DNA of 64,000 nucleotides from Chitinophaga varians (GCF_012641275.1 NZ_JABAIA010000001.1:3038001-3102000); one strand, 5' to 3'. Shown: positions 34,346 to 43,778, numbered from the stretch's first letter. Made by a program: numbers and translations. The notes: generated by a model not told the origin, from the letters alone.

Positions 34346-35722
34346 TCAGCCTTTCCTTTCTTTCCATTGCTGGTTAAAGGATTTGGCAGCAAACACCGGC
34401 AACTCACGGTTTTCTCCCCAGCTTTTTGCGAAGAATTTACGGAAGAAGAAATTTTTCATTTTACCACTGGCCATATTCATCATTTTACGGCTGTTGCATC
34501 CCTGTTTCCATACAAACCAGGCAAACTTTTCTCCGCCTGAAGTATGGTTTTCCTCCACTGCCTTCTGGCGGTTGTGAAGCAACAGTTCATGCAGATTGAT
34601 ACGGACAGGGCATACTTCAGTACAATTACCGCAAAGGGAAGATGCAAAACTGAGGTGCATATAGTTGTCCATCCCTTTGAGATGGGGGGTGATAACAGAG
34701 CCGATTGGACCGCTGTAGGTGGTGGCGTAGCTATGGCCGCCGATGTTTTTATAAACGGGGCAGGCGTTGAGGCAGGAGCCGCAACGGATACAGTAAAGGC
34801 TTTCACGGGCGGCGGTGTCCTGAAGGATATTGGTACGGCCGTTGTCCATCAGGATAACGTACATTTCTTCAGGGCCGTCTGTTTCACCTTCCTGGCGCGG
34901 GCCGCTGAAGATGCTGTTATATGCCGTTACTTTCTGGCCGGTGCCATAGGTGGCCAGCAGTGGCCAGAACAGCGCCAGGTCTGCCACAGAAGGCAGTACT
35001 TTCTCGATGCCTACCAGTACAATATGTGTTTTGGGGAAGGCGGTGCTCAGGCGGGCATTGCCTTCATTTTCCGTAACGGCCACAGAGCCGGTATCAGCGA
35101 GGATGAAGTTGGCACCGGTAATGCCTATTTCCGCTTCCAGGTATTTTTGTCTGAGTTTTTCGCGGGCAACAAGTGTCAGTTGCTCAGGAGTGAGGTCCGG
35201 CGGCGTGCCCAGTTTTTCCGCAAAGAGACGGGCCACATCTTCCTTGCTTTTATGCATGGCCGGTGTTACAATATGATAAGGCGGTTCGCCGTCCAGCTGC
35301 TGGATATATTCTCCCAGGTCGGTTTCCACGCATTCAATATTATGTTGCGCGAGAAAGTCGTTCAGGTGAACTTCCTCTGTGGCCATGGATTTGCTTTTGA
35401 CAATGCTTTTGCATTGTTTGGCCTGGCAGATGGCGAGGATTTCCTGTTGTACCTGTTCGGCTGTTTCGGCCCAGATAACTTTGCCGCCACGTTTGGTGAA
35501 GTTCATCTCAAATTCTTCGAGATGGTTGTCCAGATGCTCTATAGCTCTCCACTTGATGTTCTTGGCCCTTTCACGCGCTACCGGCAGGTCTGCAAACTGC
35601 TGTTTACCGACTTTTACAGCGGCATTATATTTTCCTATGTTGAAGTTGATCGTCTGGCGGTGACCGAGATCTAATGCTTTTTTTTCACTTGCTTCGAGGA
35701 AAGTGGAGGCTGTTTGATGCAT
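34346..35722 (-). CDS. lutB: Lactate-utilisation iron-sulfur protein LutB
   Basis: A 458-residue protein of the LutABC L-lactate oxidation complex. It has the LUD domain (for example ITGANFILADTGSVAVTENE) and two [4Fe-4S] motifs: C311, C314, C317 and C321 (CIRCGSCLNAC), and C364, C367 and C371 (CGNCTEVC). The ATG at 35722 is used; the frame also opens with a TTG six bases earlier. lutA and lutC are not adjacent in this window, which is unusual for the operon. The gene converges on the anti-sigma gene with only 5 bp between stops and no visible terminator. Confidence 0.93.
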   Translation of the reverse strand: MHQTASTFLEASEKKALDLGHRQTINFNIGKYNAAVKVGKQQFADLPVARERAKNIKWRAIEHLDNHLEEFEMNFTKRGGKVIWAETAEQVQQEILAICQAKQCKSIVKSKSMATEEVHLNDFLAQHNIECVETDLGEYIQQLDGEPPYHIVTPAMHKSKEDVARLFAEKLGTPPDLTPEQLTLVAREKLRQKYLEAEIGITGANFILADTGSVAVTENEGNARLSTAFPKTHIVLVGIEKVLPSVADLALFWPLLATYGTGQKVTAYNSIFSGPRQEGETDGPEEMYVILMDNGRTNILQDTAARESLYCIRCGSCLNACPVYKNIGGHSYATTYSGPIGSVITPHLKGMDNYMHLSFASSLCGNCTEVCPVRINLHELLLHNRQKAVEENHTSGGEKFAWFVWKQGCNSRKMMNMASGKMKNFFFRKFFAKSWGENRELPVFAAKSFNQQWKERKG

Positions 35723-35844
35723 AAGCAAACGATAATTCCTTGATAAATATAGCGTATTTAAGCATTGCGTGATAGCCGCTGCTCAAATAACTCCTTCTGA
35801 ATCATTAAATAACAAAATCTCAACAATCCAAATCAACGGGTGAT

Positions 35845-36411
35845 TTAGTATTTCTTGGTGGCGATTTTATCCAGCACTTCATAAAATTCCGTGCCGTATT
35901 TTCTGATAATAGCATCCTTCAGGAATCGGTATACCGGAACTTTCAGGGACCGGCCGTTTTTACAAGCAGGTTTGCAGATGTCCCAGCGGTCATAATTAAC
36001 CGCTTCAAACGACTCATATTTTTTTATCCGGATGGGATAGAGGTGGCAGGAGATGGGCTTTTTGAAATCCACTACGCCGTCGTTGTATGCTTTTTCGATG
36101 CCGCAGCCTACGATGCCATGTTCATCGATGGAGGCATAGGCGCAGATGCCTTTGTTCACGATAGGCGTCACATATCCATATTCCTTATCGGTGGTGTTGG
36201 TACCGGTACGTTCAATTTCGTCGATACCTTCCTGCCGCAGGTAGGATTTGATCTTCGGGTAGATTTTCTTCAGGGTTTTAGTTTCGTCTTTGTCAAGGGG
36301 AGCGCCGCAGTCGCCCGCTACACAGCAGGCGCCTTTACAGGCTGACAGATTGCATACGAACTGCTCTTCAACTACTTCGTCACTAATGTATTTATCGTCA
36401 ATGATAATCAT
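35845..36411 (-). CDS. DUF3109 (YkgJ-like) cysteine-rich protein
   Basis: From the ATG at 36411 the protein has 188 residues. It carries a cysteine cluster at its start (QFVCNLSACKGACCVAGDCG), further cysteines at GICAYAS, VGCGIEK and SCHLYPIR, and DICKPACKNG. Such clusters probably bind zinc or iron-sulfur; the reaction is unknown. The frame is open 57 bp upstream without conserved residues. It lies between lutB and gldD on the same strand, but spacing suggests separate units. Confidence 0.88.
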   Translation of the reverse strand: MIIIDDKYISDEVVEEQFVCNLSACKGACCVAGDCGAPLDKDETKTLKKIYPKIKSYLRQEGIDEIERTGTNTTDKEYGYVTPIVNKGICAYASIDEHGIVGCGIEKAYNDGVVDFKKPISCHLYPIRIKKYESFEAVNYDRWDICKPACKNGRSLKVPVYRFLKDAIIRKYGTEFYEVLDKIATKKY

Positions 36412-36486
36412 CGGGTTATGGTCTTTTGTTTGTCCTGTGGGGGACGAACAAGCATTTAAAGACCACAAAGTTACGTGATTGCCGGC

Positions 36487-37089
36487 TTATCTCCAGCGGA
36501 GGGTTTCCACCAGGTGCCACATATCTTTTTCCAGGAATGCGTTCACAGGCGCCAGGGAGTCGGCCTGAGGAGGGGCATAGAAGTAGAGAGCGCCCCGCAG
36601 GAAGTGTTGTACGGAGTCGGTGGCAAAGAACTGTTTGGCAGAGGCTGCGTTGCCGCCTACTTCATAGAAGGTGCCGGCAACATGGTTGGGCGTATGGATT
36701 TTGTTTTCGTCAATGTATTCCGCCTTGTAGGTGTGTTTGTAGGTCATTTTATAGGCATCGTCCACCAATTGCTGGAAGCTGTTGCCTTTGCCGATGATTT
36801 TATAGCTGAGATATATTTTACCGTTCAGAGTGGGGAAATCGATATTGATCCAGTAAGGATTTTCAGGCTTTTCCCCAAAGAAGGAGGTATCTTTTACCAC
36901 GTTGGCGTATACCGGATATTCAAAGGTATACGGGTAGCCAGGCACATCGAAGGTCCGGTATTTTTTTTCCGGGAATTTCATCAGGAAGAAGCCCCTGGGC
37001 TTTGGCGTGGGCGGTGTGTTGCATGCAACGGCCAGGATAGTGATCAGCAGGGACAGGAGGGCGGCGCCCTTTCCTTTGAAGTATGGCAT
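36487..37089 (-). CDS. gldD: Gliding motility lipoprotein GldD
   Basis: A 200-residue lipoprotein: signal peptide ending ILAVAC with C23 as lipid site, then the GldD domain (PRGFFLMKFPEKKYRTFDVP, PYTFEYPVYANV, WINIDFPTLNGKIYLSYK). Gld proteins support type IX secretion and gliding in Bacteroidota. It lies 29 bp after gldE, and ssb-gldE-gldD order is widely kept in the phylum. A ssb-mutY neighbourhood strengthens the call. It is probably an outer or inner membrane lipoprotein facing the periplasm. Confidence 0.95.
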   Translation of the reverse strand: MPYFKGKGAALLSLLITILAVACNTPPTPKPRGFFLMKFPEKKYRTFDVPGYPYTFEYPVYANVVKDTSFFGEKPENPYWINIDFPTLNGKIYLSYKIIGKGNSFQQLVDDAYKMTYKHTYKAEYIDENKIHTPNHVAGTFYEVGGNAASAKQFFATDSVQHFLRGALYFYAPPQADSLAPVNAFLEKDMWHLVETLRWR

Positions 37090-37118
37090 TTTTTCTGAAA
37101 TCGTTTAACAGGGCTGGA

Positions 37119-38438
37119 TTACGCTTCTTCGGCGGCGTCCGGCCGTATGGTGACCTGTACTTTCTGGATGCGCATTTTAGTGACTTCCAGTACAGTGAAA
37201 TCGTAGTTGTTGTAATTGATAACGCTGTTTTCCTCCGGAAATTTTCCTGCCAGTTCGAGGATGAGGCCTCCGAGGGAGTCGCTTTCGCCTTTTACTGATT
37301 CGAAGGTTTCCGGCGGGATGTTCATGATACGGCAAACGTCGTTCAGCATGGTTTTGCCTTCAAAAACGTAGGTGAAGTTGTCCAGTTTGCTGTAGTTGAA
37401 TTCTTCCTCATCAAATTCATCTTTGATATCGCCGATCACTTCTTCCATGATGTCTTCGAGGGTAACGATACCGGAGGTGCCACCGAATTCGTCTACCACT
37501 ACCGCAAAGTGCATGCGTCTGCTCTGGAACTCAGAGAGGAGGTCTTCGATCAGTTTGTGGCCGTGTACAAAAAAAGGCTGGCGCATTACTTCGTGCCAGT
37601 CGAATTTATTCCCTTTATCGAGGTGGGGGAGCAGGTCTTTGGTATGGATGACGCCCACGATGCTGTCGAGGTTGCCCTTGTATACCGGGAGGCGGGAGTA
37701 ATGCAGGTCTGCCACGTATTTGATCACTTCTTCAAAGGTGCTGTCATATTCAATCCCGTTTACATCGAGGCGGCCGCGCATGATCTGTTTAACGGTGATA
37801 TTGCCGAATTTGAGAATGCCTTTGAGGATATTTTTCTCTTCCTGGGATGCGGTGGGGTCCACACTCATTTCAATGGCTTCATCAATTTCGTGGTAATTGA
37901 CGGGGCCGGCGCCGCGGTGAAACAGGCGGGCTTCAATGCTGCCGCTGATGCCAACGAAAAAGTCGCTGACAGGTTCCAGGGTGGCATGAATGAGGCTGAC
38001 GAACCACGCGAAGTAGGTAGCGAAGCGGATATTGTTCTGGGCTGCCCATACGCGGGGGAGTATCTGTCCGAAAAACAGGAGAATGAGGCAGATCATTGAA
38101 ATCCTCACCACAAAGGACACTACCGGCAGGGTTTGCAGGTCTTCCATTTGTGTCACCAGGTAATTGGTGATCATGATAAAGGCGATCATGAGGATGATGC
38201 CGGCAATCTGAAGGGATGCCAGGAGTGATTTTGGTTTTTCCAGCAGTTTGGTAATCAGTTTGCCGGAGGTGTTCTGTCTTGTTTTGAGCACGTTCAGGTC
38301 CTTGTAGTTCAGGGAAAAGAACGCTACTTCTGCACCGGAAACGATAAAGGTAAGCAGCAGTATTACAAAAATAACAAGTAGGAATACCACCATGTTTGGC
38401 GTTGCGATAGGTGTATTTACTTGTAACAAACAGGACAT
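37119..38438 (-). CDS. gldE: Gliding motility-associated membrane protein GldE (CorC/HlyC-type)
   Basis: A 439-residue protein from the ATG at 38438 (a TTG at 38486 also opens the frame). An N-terminal DUF21 membrane domain (VVFLLVIFVILLLTFIVSGA) is followed by paired CBS domains (about 205-330; VNGIEYDSTFEEVIKYVADL, GVIHTKDLLP, VDEFGGTSGIVTLEDIMEE) and a CorC_HlyC domain. It belongs to the ion-transport CNNM/CorC superfamily. The gldE name rests on position between ssb and gldD. Its role in gliding is likely accessory. Confidence 0.93.
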   Translation of the reverse strand: MSCLLQVNTPIATPNMVVFLLVIFVILLLTFIVSGAEVAFFSLNYKDLNVLKTRQNTSGKLITKLLEKPKSLLASLQIAGIILMIAFIMITNYLVTQMEDLQTLPVVSFVVRISMICLILLFFGQILPRVWAAQNNIRFATYFAWFVSLIHATLEPVSDFFVGISGSIEARLFHRGAGPVNYHEIDEAIEMSVDPTASQEEKNILKGILKFGNITVKQIMRGRLDVNGIEYDSTFEEVIKYVADLHYSRLPVYKGNLDSIVGVIHTKDLLPHLDKGNKFDWHEVMRQPFFVHGHKLIEDLLSEFQSRRMHFAVVVDEFGGTSGIVTLEDIMEEVIGDIKDEFDEEEFNYSKLDNFTYVFEGKTMLNDVCRIMNIPPETFESVKGESDSLGGLILELAGKFPEENSVINYNNYDFTVLEVTKMRIQKVQVTIRPDAAEEA

Positions 38439-38598
38439 GTTGCTTGCCGAGAGGATCTCCAAGATATTTAGCTTTGATGTAATCAATCAAAAAAACAGGA
38501 AAGGTAATTCACACAACTACATTTCCTTGCACGCAAATATAAGTAATGTCCCTATATGGGATTACGTACTTTCGGAAACTTAATATTTTATCAGATGA

Positions 38599-39060
38599 CT
38601 AAAAAGGCAGATCGTCTGCGGGCTCGTTCAGCGAAGGGGGAATTTCCATATTGTTTGCGAAATTGTCTCCGCTTGAAGATCCTGAACTGCTGTGGTGAGG
38701 TATGGGGTGGTCTGAGCTGTTGAGGTCCATGCGTTTGTCCAGCATAACCAGGTTGTCTCCTACAACTTCAGTTGCGAATTTTTTGTTGCCTTCCTTGTCT
38801 TCCCAGCTGCGGGTGCGCAGGCGTCCTTCAATATAGACCAGGCTGCCTTTGTGAAGGTACTTCTGGGCCAGCTCTGCCAGTCCGCGCCAAAGCACTACTG
38901 TATGCCATTCTGTTTGAGAAATAAGTTTTCCCGCCCTGTCTTTAAAGGTTTCGGTGGTAGCCAGGGAAAACTTCGCTACTGCGATGTTACCTTCGAGAAA
39001 CTGCACGTCCGGGTCTCTGCCTAAATTGCCTATCAGAATTACTTTATTAACACCTCTCAT
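38599..39060 (-). CDS. ssb: Single-stranded DNA-binding protein
   Basis: A 153-residue SSB with an OB fold (GVNKVILIGNLGRDPDVQFL, WHTVVLWRGLAELAQKYLHK) and a Ser/Pro linker ending in the acidic tip DDLPF that recruits repair partners. It protects single strands in replication, repair and recombination. It is preceded by mutY and followed by gldE, a conserved order in Bacteroidota. A likely -7 box TAACTTTA (minus strand) lies at 39122-39129. Confidence 0.97.
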   Translation of the reverse strand: MRGVNKVILIGNLGRDPDVQFLEGNIAVAKFSLATTETFKDRAGKLISQTEWHTVVLWRGLAELAQKYLHKGSLVYIEGRLRTRSWEDKEGNKKFATEVVGDNLVMLDKRMDLNSSDHPIPHHSSSGSSSGDNFANNMEIPPSLNEPADDLPF

Positions 39061-39121
39061 AGTTGTAGGTTTTTTTAGTCTATTGTTAAAAGGTTCTTCT
39101 TTTATAAATAAACAACCTTCT

Positions 39122-39129
39122 TAAAGTTA
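39122..39129 (-). promoter_or_regulatory. Possible -7 element of ssb
   Basis: The minus strand reads TAACTTTA, one base off TAnnTTTG, 62 bp before the ssb ATG. Confidence 0.35.
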
Positions 39130-39258
39130 ATATTTTTTTCCAATCGACGGTGAAAAATTTCTTGCTGGCAGCGTGTTAAGCATGAATGGCCGCATGTATT
39201 ATAACTTCCTGTAATCTAACCAAATAATGAATTTTAATTTTTTAATATATGTTTCATG

Positions 39259-40332
39259 TTAGAACAATTGCAGCTTTTTACTTTGCAAAAAGGCGGTGAT
39301 GGTTTTTGGAAATGCGTATTTATCAAGTGTTTTGCGGGAAACGAGCTGGTAGTCGCCGGGTGGCAGCGCCTGCTTTATTTCGAGGGTAAAGAAGCGGCTG
39401 TGGATGGTTTGATGGGTAAGTTGCTGTTTTTGCGGGGCGGAGACATTAATGACTGTAAAAGGTGTTTTACCGAAAAGCTGCCGGAAGGTGTCATTTTTCC
39501 GGAGTTCGTCGAGCTCTGCCGCCTCCGGCGTTTCGATCAGGATAAATTCGTGCAGGTTTTGCCAGATATCTTTTTCGGTCCTTTTCCGGATATAGATTTT
39601 ATCGTTGAATTCCACGAGGAAGTGGTTGAAATAACGTTTTTTGATCTGGAGTTTTTTGGATTTTACCGGGAGAACGTCTACCAGTTGCTGCTGGCGGGCC
39701 AGGCATTTCCGGTTGAGCGGACATTCTTTGCAATTGGGTTGTTGCGGTTTGCAGACCACTGCGCCGAAGTCCATAATGCTTTGATTATAAGCGGCTGGTT
39801 GGTCAGCGGGCAGGAGTTCCTGCGCCAGGTCGCCGAACTGTTTTTTACCGGCGGTGCTGTCTATCGGCGTGTCGATGGCAAAGTAGCGGGAGAGGACGCG
39901 GTATACGTTGCCGTCCAGCACTGCATAGGGGAGATGGAAGCCGAAGGAGGCGACAGCGGCGGCTGTGTAGGCGCCTATTCCTTTCAGGGCCTTGATCTGG
40001 TCGTAGGTACCGGGAAATTTGCCTTTATAGGTAGTGGCAATTTCCCGGGCGGCCGCCAGCATGTTTTTGCAGCGGGCGTAGTACCCGAGGCCTTGCCAGA
40101 GGCGGAATACTTCTTCTTCCGGGGCCTGGGCCAGTTTGGTGGCGGTGGGATAGTGCTCAATAAATTTCTGGTAGTAGGGTAATCCTTGTTCCACGCGGGT
40201 TTGCTGGAGGATAATTTCGGACAGCCATATCCGGTAGGGGTCTTTTTCACCCTTCCAGGGCATGGTACGGGTGTTGCTGAGCTGGTTCCACTCCAATAAT
40301 TTTTCTGTAAAAAAAAGTCGGGAATCGGCCAT
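39259..40332 (-). CDS. mutY: A/G-specific adenine glycosylase
   Basis: A 357-residue base-excision repair enzyme that removes adenine opposite 8-oxoguanine. The HhH-GPD core (WLSEIILQQTRVEQGLPYYQ with the catalytic Glu; LKGIGAYTAAAVASFGF) and the cluster motif C-x6-C-x2-C-x5-C (CKPQQPNCKECPLNRKC) are complete. A C-terminal NUDIX-like domain for 8-oxoG recognition follows from about 225. It has the same strand as ssb but a 198-bp gap, so it probably has a separate promoter. It diverges from HU. Confidence 0.97.
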   Translation of the reverse strand: MADSRLFFTEKLLEWNQLSNTRTMPWKGEKDPYRIWLSEIILQQTRVEQGLPYYQKFIEHYPTATKLAQAPEEEVFRLWQGLGYYARCKNMLAAAREIATTYKGKFPGTYDQIKALKGIGAYTAAAVASFGFHLPYAVLDGNVYRVLSRYFAIDTPIDSTAGKKQFGDLAQELLPADQPAAYNQSIMDFGAVVCKPQQPNCKECPLNRKCLARQQQLVDVLPVKSKKLQIKKRYFNHFLVEFNDKIYIRKRTEKDIWQNLHEFILIETPEAAELDELRKNDTFRQLFGKTPFTVINVSAPQKQQLTHQTIHSRFFTLEIKQALPPGDYQLVSRKTLDKYAFPKTITAFLQSKKLQLF

Positions 40333-40516
40333 TTATATATTATTTTAATAAAATTATTTAGTAAATTGATATGGTAAAAGCTGTCCTAAAACCCTATGGA
40401 GGTACACCAGATACCGTTTCCGGGCCTGCAAATAAATGTAAATTATCATCAATACAGGTATAAGAAAAAATGATAAAATTTATTTGCTTAAAATTCAGCA
40501 ATTAAAATTTTTAAAT

Positions 40517-40524
40517 TAACTTTG
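40517..40524 (+). promoter_or_regulatory. -7 promoter element of the HU gene
   Basis: TAACTTTG, perfect TAnnTTTG, 27 bp before the ATG. Confidence 0.6.
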
Positions 40525-40551
40525 AGAGTAAAGTAATCCTCTCGCTTTCAT

Positions 40552-40839
40552 ATGAGAAAAGCTGATTTAATAAACAACATTGCTGAAAAAACCGGCATCC
40601 CCAAAGTAGATGTTTTAGTCACACTGGAGGCTATGTTTAAAGAGGTGAAAGAAGCTCTTGCCAACGGTGAACACATCTACATCCGTGGGTTTGGCAGTTT
40701 TATCACAAAGAAAAGGGCCGCCAAGATTGGCCGCAACATCAAGAAGAACGTAGCGGTGGAGATTCCGGAGCATTTTATTCCGGCGTTCAAGCCATCTAAA
40801 GAATTTGTTGCTGAGGTAAAGAAGCTTAAAAGTTCTTAG
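40552..40839 (+). CDS. HU/IHF-family DNA-binding protein
   Basis: A 95-residue nucleoid protein. The N-terminal helices (MRKADLINNIAEKTGIPKVD) and the DNA arm region (YIRGFGSFITKKRAAKIGRN) fit HU/IHF; the C-terminus has FKPSKEFVAEVK. It bends and compacts DNA. The TPR gene begins 23 bp after its stop, so co-transcription is possible. No HU isoform distinction can be made. Confidence 0.95.
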   Translation: MRKADLINNIAEKTGIPKVDVLVTLEAMFKEVKEALANGEHIYIRGFGSFITKKRAAKIGRNIKKNVAVEIPEHFIPAFKPSKEFVAEVKKLKSS

Positions 40840-40862
40840 TTTTGCAGCCTAATCTTTAGGCG

Positions 40863-41705
40863 ATGCGAAAGTCACAAGTTCTCCTGGTTGGTGCAGCTGT
40901 AGCACTATTGGTGGTTTTATATGCTTTTGGCCGTACTGTACCCCGGTCAGATAAGCAAGCTATGTCAACTGCCGCTCCTATGCAGGGCGGTCAGGGTGTA
41001 GAGCCTATTGCCTTTTCCGAACTACTGGAAACGGCGAAAGGGAAGATTCCTGCTGAAAAATTATTATTAATCAACACGATTGAGACCAACGTTGTACGCG
41101 GGGACGTGAAAGCCCAGCAAATAGCTGCGTACAAACAGTTGTATAATACCTGGGACAGCCTCAACCAGCTTCCTGTGGCGGCTCATTATCTTGGCGAAGC
41201 CGCTAAGTTGGAAAATTCCGAAAAAAGCCTCACCTTTGCAGCCAATTTGTTTCTGGCTCACCTGCAACATGCTCAGGATCCACGAATTGCAAAATGGGAA
41301 GCCGACCAGGCTAGCGCACTGTTTGAACAGGCGATTCAGCTGAACCCGGCCAACGACACCCTGAAGATATCACAGGCCATGGTGTATATGAACACCGGCG
41401 AACCGATGAAGGGAGTTGCCAAATTGAAGGAAGTCGTAGCCAAAAATCCTGATAATATCGACGCACAGGTTACTTTAGCGAACCTGGCCATTACATCAGG
41501 CCAGTATGATAAAGCTATCGAAAGACTCGAAGGCGTGATGCAGAAACACCCGGACAATGCCAAAGTACTGTTTGTGCTGGCAGAATCCTACAGAAGCAAA
41601 GGCAACAAACAGAAAGCGATTGAGTTGTTTGAAAAAAGCAAACAGGCCATGACCGATCCGGAGTTGAAAAAAGAAGTAGACAGCTATATTAAGAGCATTC
41701 AATAA
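40863..41705 (+). CDS. TPR-repeat protein with N-terminal membrane anchor
   Basis: A 280-residue protein with one N-terminal hydrophobic segment (about 6-23, LLVGAAVALLVVLYAFG) and a TPR region at about 85-270 (PVAAHYLGEAAKLENSEKSL, DTLKISQAMVYMNTGEPMKG, VLFVLAESYRSKGNKQKAIE). TPRs mediate protein binding. It is placed between HU and the tiny basic protein gene. Function unknown; it is possibly periplasmic. Confidence 0.85.
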   Translation: MRKSQVLLVGAAVALLVVLYAFGRTVPRSDKQAMSTAAPMQGGQGVEPIAFSELLETAKGKIPAEKLLLINTIETNVVRGDVKAQQIAAYKQLYNTWDSLNQLPVAAHYLGEAAKLENSEKSLTFAANLFLAHLQHAQDPRIAKWEADQASALFEQAIQLNPANDTLKISQAMVYMNTGEPMKGVAKLKEVVAKNPDNIDAQVTLANLAITSGQYDKAIERLEGVMQKHPDNAKVLFVLAESYRSKGNKQKAIELFEKSKQAMTDPELKKEVDSYIKSIQ

Positions 41706-41743
41706 TATTTTATTTTTTCCATCATTTAAAAACGTATAAGCGT

Positions 41744-41839
41744 ATGCCTTGCGGTAAGAAAAGAAAAAGACATAAAATTGCCACTCACAAGCGTAAAAAA
41801 AGACTGAGAAAGAACCGGCATAAAAGTAAGAAGAAATAA
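41744..41839 (+). CDS. 31-residue basic protein, AURKAIP1/COX24-domain (bTHX-like) type
   Basis: A short ORF reads MPCGKKRKRHKIATHKRKKR then LRKNRHKSKKK. Nearly two thirds of the residues are Lys, Arg or His. This exact style of sequence is conserved in Bacteroidota and annotated as an AURKAIP1/COX24-domain protein, probably a small ribosome-associated polypeptide. Its ATG follows 38 bp after the TPR gene, upstream of the RNase G gene. Confidence 0.88.
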   Translation: MPCGKKRKRHKIATHKRKKRLRKNRHKSKKK

Positions 41840-41914
41840 TTACTCCAGTTTCCCGCCATTTATACTAACCAGGTATTTCCCGGCGCGGTGGTCGGATAAA
41901 AAATTTTCATATAC

Positions 41915-41961
41915 CCTGCATGATTCTGGCATTTAATCTTAAATTGCCTGAGTCATGCAGG
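41915..41961. repeat. Nested inverted repeat in the rng leader region
   Basis: CCTGCATGA (41915-41923) and TCATGCAGG (41953-41961) enclose GGCATTTAA and TTAAATTGCC, giving a long imperfect hairpin. No T run follows. The rest of 41840-42159 holds a possible -7 box (TAACTTTA at 42058-42065) and no ORF. Confidence 0.6.
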
Positions 41962-42057
41962 TTGTTTCCATAGATCCCGCAACCAGATCCCCGGACGTTG
42001 CCTGCAGTGATCGCTGAACCCTTAAGCAATCCATCATCACATCGGTGAAGAATATGC

Positions 42058-42065
42058 TAACTTTA
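42058..42065 (+). promoter_or_regulatory. Possible -7 element of rng
   Basis: TAACTTTA, one base off TAnnTTTG, giving a leader of about 85-90 nt before the start at 42160. Long leaders are common in RNase E/G genes, which regulate their own mRNA. Confidence 0.35.
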
Positions 42066-42159
42066 TAGTGAGCTATTGTTTGGTATGCAGTAAGCTGTTC
42101 TTACATAGCTGTGTGCATAGCATAAAAGGTGAAGTTTTAAAGGTTAAAATTTTGGACGC

Positions 42160-43710
42160 TTGAACAAGGAACTTATTATAAATGCGGCTCCCACAGGTGT
42201 GGAAATTGCGTTACTGGAAGATAAAAAGTTAGTGGAACTGCATCACGAAAGCGGCAACCCTAACTTTGCAGTAGGCGATTTATACCTGGGCAAAGTGAAA
42301 AAGCTGATACCCGGCTTGAATGCTGCATTTGTGGACGTAGGCTTCGAGAAGGATGCCTTTTTACATTATACGGATCTCAGCCCCTATATCCGTTCCATTC
42401 TTAAATTTACTGCAACTGCCATCAGCGATAAAACACCTGAAGGATTTGATTTCACTAAGTTTAAAAATGAACCGGAAATAGTTAAAACAGGAAAAATCAC
42501 TGACGTACTCGGCGGTAAACCCAACATCCTCGTACAGATCCTGAAAGAACCCATTTCTTCCAAAGGCCCCCGCCTGAGCTGCGAAATTTCTCTTCCCGGA
42601 AGATTCATCGTGTTAACTCCCTTTAACGATATTGTAGCGGTTTCTAAAAAAATCCATTCTTCCGAAGAAAGAAAAAGATTGCAGAAAATCGTGGAAGCCA
42701 TCAAACCGCCTAATTTCGGCGTGATTGTACGGACCGCTGCGGAAGGAAAGAAGACAGCTGAACTGCACGAAGATCTGACCACGCTCGTTCAAACCTGGAA
42801 AAATATCCAGTCCAACCTGAACGGTGCCCAGGCTCCCCAGAAAATTCTGAGCGAGCAAACCAAAACCACCAGTATCCTTCGTGACCTGCTCAACGAGAGC
42901 TTCAACCGGATCGTGATCAACGATAAAAATATCTATACAGATACCAAAACGTATATCCAGAAGATCGCTCCGGAAAAGCAGGACATCGTTAACTACTACA
43001 ATAACGGCTCACCCATCTTCGACAACTTTGGTATCACCCGCCAGGTAAAGGCTTCCTTCGGGAAAACCGTCAACCTCGACAGCGGCGTGTACCTCATCAT
43101 TGAAGCAACGGAAGCCCTGCATGTAATAGACGTTAACAGCGGCTATAAAAGCTCGAGCAACAACCAGGAACAAAACGCCCTCGCGTCCAACCTGGAAGCT
43201 GCTGCAGAAATTGCCCGTCAGCTCCGGCTGCGCGACCTTGGCGGTATTATCATCATCGACTTTATCGATATGAAACTGCCGGAAAACAAAAAGACCGTTT
43301 TCGAAGCCATGGAGAAATTCATGGCGCAGGACAGGGCCAAACATACCATTCTGCCTATCTCCAAATTCGGGCTGATGCAAATCACCCGCCAGCGCGTAAA
43401 ACCGGAAATCACCATTTCGGTGGCCGAAGATTGCCCCACCTGCCGCGGTACAGGCAAAATCGGCGCTTCTATGCTGATACTGGAAGATATCGAGAAAAAC
43501 CTGCAATACCTCCTGAACCACCAACACAAAGGACTGACCATCCGCGTACACCCGATCCTGTACGCTTACCTGACAAAGGGCTTCCTTACCTCCAAACAAT
43601 GGAGATGGTATTTCCAATACAAAAAGTGGATCAAACTCAAAGCAGACACCAACTACCACCTCACTGAATACCGTTTCTTCGACGCTAATGACGAAGAAAT
43701 CAAACTATAA
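42160..43710 (+). CDS. rng: Ribonuclease E/G family protein (RNase G)
   Basis: A 516-residue endoribonuclease that cuts single-stranded A/U-rich RNA and matures rRNA. It has an S1 domain (GDLYLGKVKKLIPGLNAAFV), the RNase E/G catalytic core (IDVNSGYKSS; GGIIIIDFIDMKLPENKKTV with metal-binding aspartates) and the zinc-link motif CPTCRGTGKIG. It lacks the long disordered tail of RNase E. The start is a TTG at 42160 (MNKELIINA), no ATG being available. A strong terminator follows. Confidence 0.93.
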   Translation: MNKELIINAAPTGVEIALLEDKKLVELHHESGNPNFAVGDLYLGKVKKLIPGLNAAFVDVGFEKDAFLHYTDLSPYIRSILKFTATAISDKTPEGFDFTKFKNEPEIVKTGKITDVLGGKPNILVQILKEPISSKGPRLSCEISLPGRFIVLTPFNDIVAVSKKIHSSEERKRLQKIVEAIKPPNFGVIVRTAAEGKKTAELHEDLTTLVQTWKNIQSNLNGAQAPQKILSEQTKTTSILRDLLNESFNRIVINDKNIYTDTKTYIQKIAPEKQDIVNYYNNGSPIFDNFGITRQVKASFGKTVNLDSGVYLIIEATEALHVIDVNSGYKSSSNNQEQNALASNLEAAAEIARQLRLRDLGGIIIIDFIDMKLPENKKTVFEAMEKFMAQDRAKHTILPISKFGLMQITRQRVKPEITISVAEDCPTCRGTGKIGASMLILEDIEKNLQYLLNHQHKGLTIRVHPILYAYLTKGFLTSKQWRWYFQYKKWIKLKADTNYHLTEYRFFDANDEEIKL

Positions 43711-43722
43711 AACTATTTGAAG

Positions 43723-43778
43723 ATTTGAAAATTTGGAGACCTGAAACAACTTTCAATATCCAAATTTTCAAATTTTTA
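43723..43778 (+). terminator. AT-rich hairpin terminator of rng
   Basis: ATTTGAAAATTTGG (43723-43736) pairs perfectly with CCAAATTTTCAAAT (43760-43773) and is followed by five T. Confidence 0.8.

Noticed and set aside
34544..35674. A 376-codon plus-strand frame inside lutB
   Set aside because: Antisense shadow of lutB, with no domain of its own.
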